From: Prosthecochloris sp.
GTDB lineage: Bacteria; Bacteroidota; Chlorobiia; Chlorobiales; Chlorobiaceae
DNA length: 18,091 bases
Reading direction: 5' to 3'
Assembly: GCA_004028745.1 (NCBI GenBank)
Contig: RAZP01000031.1
Location: forward strand, 1 to 18,091
Shown: positions 12,721-18,091 of the stretch, piece by piece
Layout of the letters: each line of letters starts with the position of its first letter
How positions within the stretch are numbered: the stretch's first letter is position 1
Notes under the pieces: generated by a model
The model's input: only the letters and a program-made list of their open reading frames with translations
Databases searched by the model: none
Told to the model about the DNA's origin: nothing
Translations under genes and position numbers: made by a program

Positions 12721-13563
12721 TTACTGCAGCTCGAAACGTATCGGCACGGTTAACCAAACCTTGATCGGAGAACCGTTTTGGATGCCGGGAGAGTAAGAAG
12801 AGTTCATGACACATTCGACCGCAGAATCGTCGAACACCGTCTGATCGGAAGGGATACGCTTAACTATCTGTGCTTTTATCGGTCTGCCGTTTTCCGAAAT
12901 CAGCACACTAACGATGACTCTGCCTTCAATGCCTGCGAGGCGGGCCATGTCCGGGTACCTTGGTTTCTTCTGTTTGACAAATGCAGGCATGATTTCACAG
13001 GGCACAAAAACAGGGCCAGCCCCGATCCCACCGGGCACACCACCGCCCTCGACTCCCTGCTGCTGGATGGCCTGCTTTATCTCTTTCTGGGTCGCCAGCG
13101 TCTGTTCAGGCGGTGCTTCCTCCTTCTTCACCTTTTTGATCTTGCCTACATTGGAAGGTGCCTCGACGGCAGAAGGAGCAACTTTCTGCGCCGGTTGAGG
13201 CACTTCAGGTTTTGCAATAGGCGGTGGAGGCGGCAGCTGCGTTACACTGGTTACCATCGTGTAATTCATTACCCGCTCTTTCTCCTCTCCATCAAAGAGA
13301 CCGGTCCACGCCGTCAATTTCTCCCAGTTGACACTGACCAGCCAGAAACCGGCAAGCAGCGCAACAGCAGCAATAACACCATGAGCCAGAAACAGGTGAC
13401 TCTGCCTCCGCAATACCAGGTTGCCGTAGCTAACCCCCCTTATGCTCTCCGTATCGAGAAAGTCTTCAGCGAATGACCACTTTCGAGCTGCTCCTGGTGC
13501 ATGCTTATGTATGTCGTCGAACTTTGTTGTCACTTCTATTTTGTCTTTATTACTTTCCACCAC
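12721..13563 (-). CDS. tonB: TonB energy-transducing protein
   Basis: TonB links the proton-motive force, through ExbB and ExbD, to outer-membrane receptors. The 280-residue protein has a cytoplasmic N-terminus of ~54 residues, longer than in E. coli TonB, one membrane segment near 55-78 (SHLFLAHGVIAAVALLAGFW), a periplasmic Pro/Lys/Ala-rich spacer (LPPPPPIAKPEVPQP, KKVKKEEAPPEQ), and a C-terminal TonB domain starting near KKPRYPDMARLAGIEGRV and ending VWLTVPIRFELQ. The start is a GTG at 13563, where the frame opens; a nearby GTG at 13560 is equally possible. It follows the second exbD after 213 bp of heptamer-repeat spacer. Confidence 0.92.
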   Translation of the reverse strand: MVESNKDKIEVTTKFDDIHKHAPGAARKWSFAEDFLDTESIRGVSYGNLVLRRQSHLFLAHGVIAAVALLAGFWLVSVNWEKLTAWTGLFDGEEKERVMNYTMVTSVTQLPPPPPIAKPEVPQPAQKVAPSAVEAPSNVGKIKKVKKEEAPPEQTLATQKEIKQAIQQQGVEGGGVPGGIGAGPVFVPCEIMPAFVKQKKPRYPDMARLAGIEGRVIVSVLISENGRPIKAQIVKRIPSDQTVFDDSAVECVMNSSYSPGIQNGSPIKVWLTVPIRFELQ

Positions 13564-13593
13564 CCGGACAAACCCGCAGATTTGTCCCCTCTC

Positions 13594-13628
13594 ATGATTG
13601 ACTCATTACTGTTGACGATTGTCAAATG
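13594..13628. repeat. Heptamer-phased repeat tract 4
   Basis: Degenerate 7-mers ATGATTG, ACTCATT, ACTGTTG, ACGATTG and TCAAATG stay in phase in the tonB upstream spacer. This tract is the least conserved of the six. Confidence 0.4.
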
Positions 13629-13699
13629 CTTTTTCTACTATTTTCATTTTCTTCTCTCTCAAATCCACCCATTACAACACGCCGGGACTGCCGGGCAGA

Positions 13700-13729
13700 C
13701 CTACTGCCCCTTGCCTACTGCCTACTGCC
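13700..13729. repeat. Heptamer-phased repeat tract 5
   Basis: CCTACTG, CCCCTTG, CCTACTG, CCTACTG, CC. Three units are identical and one is variant. It lies in the 213-bp spacer between exbD and tonB. Confidence 0.6.
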
Positions 13730-13776
13730 GACATCCCTCTCGTCACTGCTTCCCCCCATAATATATAGCACCCTCT

Positions 13777-14322
13777 TCACCCGTCACTTGCCACTTGTTT
13801 CCCGTCACCATGCGCCAGCACTACCTCTTCATCGGCATCGGTGAAGTCATCCAAGCTGAAACGATCGATTTGCATCATGTTGAATTCATCGATCAGATCA
13901 ACGAGATATTTGTATTTGGCTTCGTCACTGATTTTGACGACTATGACGAGCTTGCTGTTGGCTTGCGTTTGCTGTTGCAGCATCTGACGCACTTCTCTTC
14001 CCAGCGACATGGCACCTTCTTCTTCATACAAGGGAAGCTTCTGGGGTGATGCTTCACCTATCGACCAGTACACATAGCCGTCGGGCGCAATGCGGAAGGT
14101 CATGACGTTGGTTTCGGCTATCTTGACTTCGGTGTTTTCGGGCGGTATGTTGATCTCCATGGTATTGGCTTTGCTGAAGGTGGTGGTGAGCATGAAGAAG
14201 GTGAGCAGCAGAAAGGCTACGTCTACCATGGGCGTCATGTCTATATGGAAACCGAGGCGCTTCCTCTTGCGTTTTGCCTGCCGGCCCCTTCCTTCCCCAT
14301 TTGGTGAATCAACGAGACCCAT
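13777..14322 (-). CDS. exbD: ExbD/TolR-family proton-channel protein, copy 2
   Basis: ExbD has one membrane helix and a periplasmic domain and works with ExbB and TonB. This 181-residue copy has a very basic start (RQAKRKRKR), then GFHIDMTPMVDVAFLLLTFFMLTT with the proton-relay Asp34 in the helix, and a periplasmic domain with YKYLVDLIDEFNMMQIDRFSL. A strong AGGAGG ribosome site sits about 9 bases before its ATG, and only one base separates it from the stop of the first exbD. The last ~10 residues (HGDGKQVASDG) are encoded by a heptamer-repeat tract and look like a recent extension of the protein tail. Confidence 0.92.
   Translation of the reverse strand: MGLVDSPNGEGRGRQAKRKRKRLGFHIDMTPMVDVAFLLLTFFMLTTTFSKANTMEINIPPENTEVKIAETNVMTFRIAPDGYVYWSIGEASPQKLPLYEEEGAMSLGREVRQMLQQQTQANSKLVIVVKISDEAKYKYLVDLIDEFNMMQIDRFSLDDFTDADEEVVLAHGDGKQVASDG
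13781..13808. repeat. Heptamer-phased repeat tract 6, inside the exbD 3' end
   Basis: CCGTCAC, TTGCCAC, TTGTTTC and CCGTCAC are in exact 7-base phase and overlap the last codons of the second exbD. The words resemble tract 1 (GTCACTTG), which suggests the same type of repeat. Confidence 0.55.
14181..14250. repeat. 70-bp exact repeat shared by the two exbD genes, copy A
   Basis: These 70 bases are identical to 14758-14827, in the same orientation. They encode the conserved membrane helix region of ExbD. Flanking sequence is clearly different between the genes. Confidence 0.95.
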
Positions 14323-14323
14323 G

Positions 14324-14857
14324 TCAGCTTACCTCCTTTTCGAGCACGGTTACGAGGTTGAAGGTAAGAATATTGGAGGCTTTGAACCGTTTGAGGACAT
14401 GGTTGACGGCTTGAAAGTCGGCGTCTACATCGGCTTTGACTACGGGACGGATATCCGGGTTTGCAAACCTGGCTGCGGTGATGAAGGGATCAAGCTCGTT
14501 TTTTCTTAAGGGAAAGCTTTCGGTGAGCTTGAAGTGCTGCAGGGAATCGGCAACGGCTTGCCGGCTCATTCCTGCTGATTCGAGCCGGGGCTGAATGACC
14601 CGGATGAAAATCTTTTCTCGAGAGGTCTGCGAGGAGACGCCCATGAAGTAACTGTTTTCTCCGCTGACGCTGACGGTGAGAATGTCTGATTCGGGCACTT
14701 TCTGCTCGGCATGGGAGCTGGGCAGATCGATCTGCACGGGCTCGGGGGGACGAAACTTGGTGGTGAGCATGAAGAAGGTGAGCAGCAGAAAGGCTACGTC
14801 TACCATGGGCGTCATGTCTATATGGAACCCTATGCGTTTGGATTTTACTTTTGCCAT
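14324..14857 (-). CDS. exbD: ExbD/TolR-family proton-channel protein, copy 1
   Basis: 177 residues with the same start layout as its neighbour: a short basic N-terminus (MAKVKSKRI), then GFHIDMTPMVDVAFLLLTFFMLTT with Asp20 in the membrane helix. The periplasmic domain is quite different from copy 2 and longer in its middle (SQTSREKIFIRVIQPRLES, FPLRKNELDPFI, RPVVKADVDADFQAVNHVLKRFKASN). It starts 6 bp after exbB. Two different ExbD proteins with one ExbB suggest a mixed ExbD channel, as in systems with ExbD1/ExbD2. Confidence 0.93.
   Translation of the reverse strand: MAKVKSKRIGFHIDMTPMVDVAFLLLTFFMLTTKFRPPEPVQIDLPSSHAEQKVPESDILTVSVSGENSYFMGVSSQTSREKIFIRVIQPRLESAGMSRQAVADSLQHFKLTESFPLRKNELDPFITAARFANPDIRPVVKADVDADFQAVNHVLKRFKASNILTFNLVTVLEKEVS
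14758..14827. repeat. 70-bp exact repeat shared by the two exbD genes, copy B
   Basis: Partner of 14181-14250, at an offset of 577 bp. The first mismatch after it is at 14828. Confidence 0.95.
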
Positions 14858-14863
14858 ACTGCT

Positions 14864-15610
14864 CTACTCTGATTTGCTGGATCCCAGGGTCTGGATAATG
14901 TAAAAGGCGGCTTCGTCGATCATGTAGGTGAAACGGTCGACTTTGTTGGTGAAGACGTTGTAGGTGACGATGCCCATGATGCCTCCGAGAATGCCAAGCG
15001 CGGTGTTGACCAAGGCTTCGGATATACCGCGCGAGAGCTGGACTGCATCGGGTGCTCCACTGGTGGCTAAGGCATTGAAGGCGGTGATCATGCCTAAGGT
15101 GGTGCCGAACAGGCCTACCATGGTGGAGATGGAGGCTATGGTGGAGATGGCGACAAGGTTTTTTTCGAGCAGCGGCATTTCCATGGTGGTGGCTTCTTCG
15201 ACGGCTTTTTCCATCTCGCTGATCCGTTTTTCACGGTCGCTGATGTTTTGCAGACCCAGGTTCTGGTAACGCTGAAATACGGCCCGCATGACGGCGGCGA
15301 CGGAGCTTTGGTGGTCGTCGCATTTGGCTATGGCTTGGTCGATGGAACCGGAATCGACGTCTTGTTTGAGCTCTTTGACAAATTCGGGGATGTTGCCTTT
15401 GCCTGCTGCTTTGTTCAAGGCGATGAGACGTTCGACGATGTAGGCGATGACCATTAAGATCAGTGCAATGAGCACGATTACTACGAGGCCGCCTTTATGA
15501 ATATCATGAAACCTTGATTCTTCGGGCGTGGTGCCCATCCAGGTGTAAAAGGCAAATGAGACTGCGAAGGTAACAACGATCAGGATCGTTGTGAACAAAC
15601 CTTGTTTCAT
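14864..15610 (-). CDS. exbB: ExbB/TolQ/MotA-family proton-channel protein
   Basis: 248 residues. Helices are seen near residues 5-25 (LFTTILIVVTFAVSFAFYTW), 41-62 (GLVVIVLIALILMVIAYIVERL), 150-175 (VAISTIASISTMVGLFGTTLGMITAF) and 198-222 (ALVNTALGILGGIMGIVTYNVF). The third and fourth carry the family signature (GLFGTTLGMI, ISEALVNTALG). An extra N-terminal helix precedes the usual three. A cytoplasmic helical domain lies between helices two and three. It is the first gene of exbB-exbD-exbD-tonB. No ribosome site is evident before its ATG. Confidence 0.93.
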   Translation of the reverse strand: MKQGLFTTILIVVTFAVSFAFYTWMGTTPEESRFHDIHKGGLVVIVLIALILMVIAYIVERLIALNKAAGKGNIPEFVKELKQDVDSGSIDQAIAKCDDHQSSVAAVMRAVFQRYQNLGLQNISDREKRISEMEKAVEEATTMEMPLLEKNLVAISTIASISTMVGLFGTTLGMITAFNALATSGAPDAVQLSRGISEALVNTALGILGGIMGIVTYNVFTNKVDRFTYMIDEAAFYIIQTLGSSKSE

Positions 15611-15639
15611 AGCGTGAATAATTTTTAACCGTATTGTGG

Positions 15640-15645
15640 ATTATA
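15640..15645 (-). promoter_or_regulatory. Predicted -10 box of the exb/tonB cluster
   Basis: A perfect TATAAT on the minus strand lies 30 bp before the exbB start. The place for the -35 box falls at the edge of the MITE-like element (its end is 25 bp away), and no TTGACA-like hexamer is seen there. Confidence 0.4.
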
Positions 15646-15669
15646 CTGCCAGCTGCGGAACCTGCTTTT

Positions 15670-15782
15670 GGGCACCTCTATTTTATTGCGCGACCCTAAT
15701 ACTTCGTTGGGCGGATAGGAGGGATTTCTGTGCTCCGTCCGCCTTGTCTTCAGCTCGCTCACGACAATTAATAGAGGTGCCC
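15670..15782. mobile_element. MITE-like element, 113 bp, copy 2
   Basis: GGGCACCTCTATT at the left end and AATAGAGGTGCCC at the right end are perfect 13-bp inverted repeats. TTTT flanks both ends, consistent with a 4-bp target duplication. The interior has no gene. The ends match those of the element before argD, while the interior and length differ, so both seem to be passengers moved by the same unknown transposase. Confidence 0.7.
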
Positions 15783-16027
15783 TTTTTTCTAAATATGACA
15801 AGTTTATAAATAAAACAACCAAGGTAATCCTGTTTTCAGCCCTCATCCGAAAAGCATTATTACAGTAGAGACGGGAAATTTAGAAAAAAGGCTGCTTACA
15901 GGAAAACTCTTTTTTGCATCAGCTGATTTTTTCTTTGTACATCCTGGTTCTGCCATGATACAAGGTAGGTGCAGCACGATGAATCACGATGCACCATGTT
16001 ACAATTTTCGATAGAAGTGTCGGATGA

Positions 16028-16056
16028 TTGCGATTTGCTGTTTTTCACGCTATCAT
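16028..16056 (+). promoter_or_regulatory. Predicted dnaG promoter
   Basis: TTGCGA (16028-16033), 17 bases, TATCAT (16051-16056). This predicts a leader of about 110 bases before the dnaG start codon. Confidence 0.4.
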
Positions 16057-16098
16057 ATTATCAGAAGCGCAAACTGATTATGGCTTGACGGCTGGATG

Positions 16099-16115
16099 TC
16101 CCGACAGGTCGGGAT
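16099..16115. repeat. Dyad TCCCGACAnnTCGGGAT, copy 2
   Basis: TCCCGACAGGTCGGGAT matches the copy at 4192-4208 except for the two central bases. It would form a stable hairpin in the dnaG leader. Confidence 0.55.
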
Positions 16116-16171
16116 GGATGGCTAAGGATGATGATAAATATAAACAGGAAAGAAAGATTCAGTGACGGAAA

Positions 16172-18067
16172 ATGATTCCGCAGAATAAAATTGATGAAAT
16201 ACGCGAAAGCTGCGATATCGTTGATGTGATATCGGATTATGTGAAACTTCAGCCTTCCGGGAGAAACTACAAGGCGCTTTCACCATTTACAAAAGAAAAA
16301 ACGCCTTCGTTTGTCGTCTCCCCGGACAAGCAGATTTACAAGTGCTTTTCAAGCGGGAAAGGAGGAAACGTTTTTACCTTTATTATGGAAATGGAAAAGA
16401 TTTCTTTTCCTGAAGCAGTCGAGATCACGGCAAAACGGTGCGGTGTCGATATCAGCAAATACGTGAAAGGTCCGGCTGCTCCCGACCCGGCCGAACTCAC
16501 CACCCATGAAACCCTCAAATGGGCGGCAAGGCTGTTCAACCGGCTGCTGAATTCTGCGGACGGACAGGAAGGGCTCAAGTATTTCATAACAAAAAGAGGA
16601 CTCACACAGAAAACAATTACAACTTTCGGTCTTGGATACGCACCGGATCAATGGGAGTATCTGCTTTCTCATGCAAAACGTTCCGACAAACCTCTCGACC
16701 ATTTGGTCAAAACCGGTCTGGTTTATCACAACCCGAAAAAAAACTCCTATTACGACTACTTTCGCAACAGGGTCATGTTCCCGATATTTTCCATTGGAGG
16801 CCAAGTTGTTGGTTTTGGCGGAAGAACGCTCAGTAATGACAAAAATGTCCCGAAATACGTTAATTCACCTGAAAGCCAGGTATTTGACAAATCAAAAGTC
16901 CTTTATGGCCTGCATGCCGCAAAAGAAGCGATCCGAAAGCAAGGCCTCGCCATCCTTGTAGAAGGTTATATGGACGTGCTGGCCCTTCACCAGGCTGGAC
17001 TGAACAATGCGGTGGCGTCCTGCGGCACCGCATTGACTCGCGAACAGGCAAAGATTCTGCGAAGATATACCGAAGAGGTTCTCTTCATTTATGACGGTGA
17101 CGAAGCCGGCTCAAGATCGATGCTCTCAGGTATTGACATACTTGTTGGATGCGGCCTTATACCATGGATATCCCCTCTTCCACCGGGAGAGGATCCGGAC
17201 AGCCTGGTGAGCAACAGGGGCAGAGAGGGGTTTCTGCAGTTCATCGACAGTTCCCGCAAATCGTTCACCGATTTCCAGATCTCGTTTTACCGTCAGAAGG
17301 GCTCGTTTGACCAGCCGGAAAAAAAATCCAATGCCATCAGGGAAATCCTGAAAACCATCACCATGGTACCCGATACCGCACGAAAGGAGCTTTATTTACA
17401 GGCACTCGAACAAAAACTCGGCATCAGCGTCCCTGTTCTCAGGGAGATAATGGCCGAGATAAGATCCGGCAAACGCTTCCCTACAAGAACCGAGCGTGAA
17501 GAAAAAGCCGGAGAAAAAGTTTCCGGGACAAACGCGAGGCTTTCAGTACTTGAAAAAACCTTCATAAAAGCGCTGCTTGAAAGCACATGGTATGGAAACG
17601 AAGTACTGGAATTCTGTGCCTCCCATGAAACACTCCTGAAATTATCCAACCCGTCGGCATCTCATATACTGCAGCACCTTGTCAAACGATACCGGGAGAA
17701 AAAAGACAGTCCCAACGGATACCTTGACATAACAACTGAAATAAGTGCGCTGACACTTCCCGAGGCACGTGACCTCGCATCAGGCCTCTTGATAGAACAG
17801 CCGGTCAGCGACAGGTGGTATGAATCATTTGACGAGCAGCAGCAAAAGGCCAAGCGGTGCTTGACCGCCTTTCTCGATTCTGTAAGGAGTCTTATTCTCG
17901 AAGATTTTCGTGAGAAAAGAAAACGGGTAACCGAACAACTACGCACGGCAACCGACCTCGGTACGGAAAAAAAACTTGCCGAAGAACTGAACATACTGCG
18001 CAAGGAAGAAAAGACCACCGAAACAGAAGTCAACAACATGATCAAGGTTATTTTGCAGAGCCGATAG
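16172..18067 (+). CDS. dnaG: DNA primase with degenerate zinc site
   Basis: DnaG makes RNA primers at the replication fork. The 631-residue protein has the N-terminal zinc-binding-like domain (about 1-100), the catalytic core, and a C-terminal region that normally contacts DnaB helicase. In the core, the TOPRIM acidic residues are Glu264 in LVEGYMDVL and Asp308/Asp310 in YDGDEAGSRSM; NRVMFPIFSIGGQVVGFGGRTL is also present. In the zinc domain, the usual Cys-His-Cys-Cys is replaced: ALSPFT gives Ser37 and Thr40, and YKCFSSGKGG keeps Cys58 but has Ser61. Three of four ligands are therefore gone, as I recall for Bacteroidetes/Chlorobi primases. Its ATG has no strong ribosome site. The window ends 24 bp after the stop. 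Confidence 0.95.
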   Translation: MIPQNKIDEIRESCDIVDVISDYVKLQPSGRNYKALSPFTKEKTPSFVVSPDKQIYKCFSSGKGGNVFTFIMEMEKISFPEAVEITAKRCGVDISKYVKGPAAPDPAELTTHETLKWAARLFNRLLNSADGQEGLKYFITKRGLTQKTITTFGLGYAPDQWEYLLSHAKRSDKPLDHLVKTGLVYHNPKKNSYYDYFRNRVMFPIFSIGGQVVGFGGRTLSNDKNVPKYVNSPESQVFDKSKVLYGLHAAKEAIRKQGLAILVEGYMDVLALHQAGLNNAVASCGTALTREQAKILRRYTEEVLFIYDGDEAGSRSMLSGIDILVGCGLIPWISPLPPGEDPDSLVSNRGREGFLQFIDSSRKSFTDFQISFYRQKGSFDQPEKKSNAIREILKTITMVPDTARKELYLQALEQKLGISVPVLREIMAEIRSGKRFPTRTEREEKAGEKVSGTNARLSVLEKTFIKALLESTWYGNEVLEFCASHETLLKLSNPSASHILQHLVKRYREKKDSPNGYLDITTEISALTLPEARDLASGLLIEQPVSDRWYESFDEQQQKAKRCLTAFLDSVRSLILEDFREKRKRVTEQLRTATDLGTEKKLAEELNILRKEEKTTETEVNNMIKVILQSR

Positions 18068-18091
18068 GCATGATTGTCTGAAAAAGCTGAG

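Larger units (their letters stand above)
15611..16171. other. Gene-free region between exbB and dnaG
   Basis: Holds the exbB promoter region, the second MITE-like element, an inverted pair GGTGCA/TGCACC (15968-15995), the dnaG promoter candidate and a palindromic repeat. The one open frame (minus strand, about 15625-15846) crosses the mobile element and has no protein-like features. No RNA gene was recognised. Confidence 0.6.

Noticed and set aside
12778..13476. 232-residue open frame on the plus strand opposite tonB
   Set aside because: It is the antisense shadow of a well-supported tonB; its Arg/Cys/Leu-rich composition is what reversed Pro-rich codons give.
12682..13808. Heptamer tracts as a CRISPR array
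   Set aside because: Units are 7 bases with no spacers and no cas genes nearby.
15625..15846. 73-residue open frame on the minus strand upstream of exbB
   Set aside because: It runs through the MITE-like element and has no domain-like pattern or ribosome site.

Overview
The window looks like a chromosomal segment of a green sulfur bacterium (Chlorobi: Chlorobium/Prosthecochloris type). This rests on the gene set: anaerobic HemN, a DsrE2-TusA pair, a DnaG with a degenerate zinc site of the Bacteroidetes/Chlorobi kind, and a TonB/ExbB/ExbD cluster with two ExbD copies. Base composition is moderate and many short repeats lie between genes. The genus is inferred from sequence style, not proven.

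Layout from left to right. (1) 1-614: right end of an IS1182-type insertion sequence, cut by the window edge. (2) 644-3191: hemN (minus) divergent from purE and a DUF985-type cupin gene (plus). (3) 3192-4501: a gene-free stretch holding an internally deleted IS5-like element (about 3215-4030), followed by extragenic palindromes and heptamer-phased repeats. (4) 9317 down to 4502, minus strand: a tightly packed eight-gene cluster, in transcription order Rrf2 regulator, cysK, ThiS-like sulfur carrier, metY-type sulfhydrylase, ThiF/MoeB-like E1 enzyme, JAMM (M67) protease, DsrE2-like protein and TusA-like protein. (5) 9565-11082: type II NADH dehydrogenase plus a small membrane protein. (6) 11143-12630: a 68-bp MITE-like element immediately before argD, then a small DUF3098-like membrane protein. 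(7) 15610 down to 12721, minus strand: exbB, exbD, exbD and tonB. (8) 15670-15782: a second MITE-like element of the same family in the exbB promoter region. (9) 16172-18067: dnaG.

The most interesting unit is the sulfur cluster. It combines the parts of two characterised protein-thiocarboxylate pathways: CysO/Mec+ cysteine synthesis in Mycobacterium tuberculosis, and HcyS/HcyD/HcyF/MetY homocysteine synthesis in Wolinella succinogenes. Here a single carrier sits beside both a cysteine-forming and a homocysteine-forming PLP enzyme. The carrier is encoded with residues after its Gly-Gly-Gly, so it probably has to be trimmed by the JAMM protease before activation. DsrE2 and TusA, known from sulfur-oxidation trafficking, are the last two genes and may supply the sulfur. 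A cysteine-free Rrf2 regulator (CymR-like rather than IscR-like) heads the cluster, with a perfect 7-3-7 dyad over its predicted -35 box.

The repeats are also notable. Six tracts keep an exact 7-base period with different heptamer words, and one of them encodes the C-terminal tail of an ExbD. Two MITE-like elements share GGGCACCTCTATT ends and are flanked by 4-bp duplications. The two exbD genes share 70 identical bases although the rest of each gene has diverged. No tRNA, rRNA or CRISPR array was recognised.
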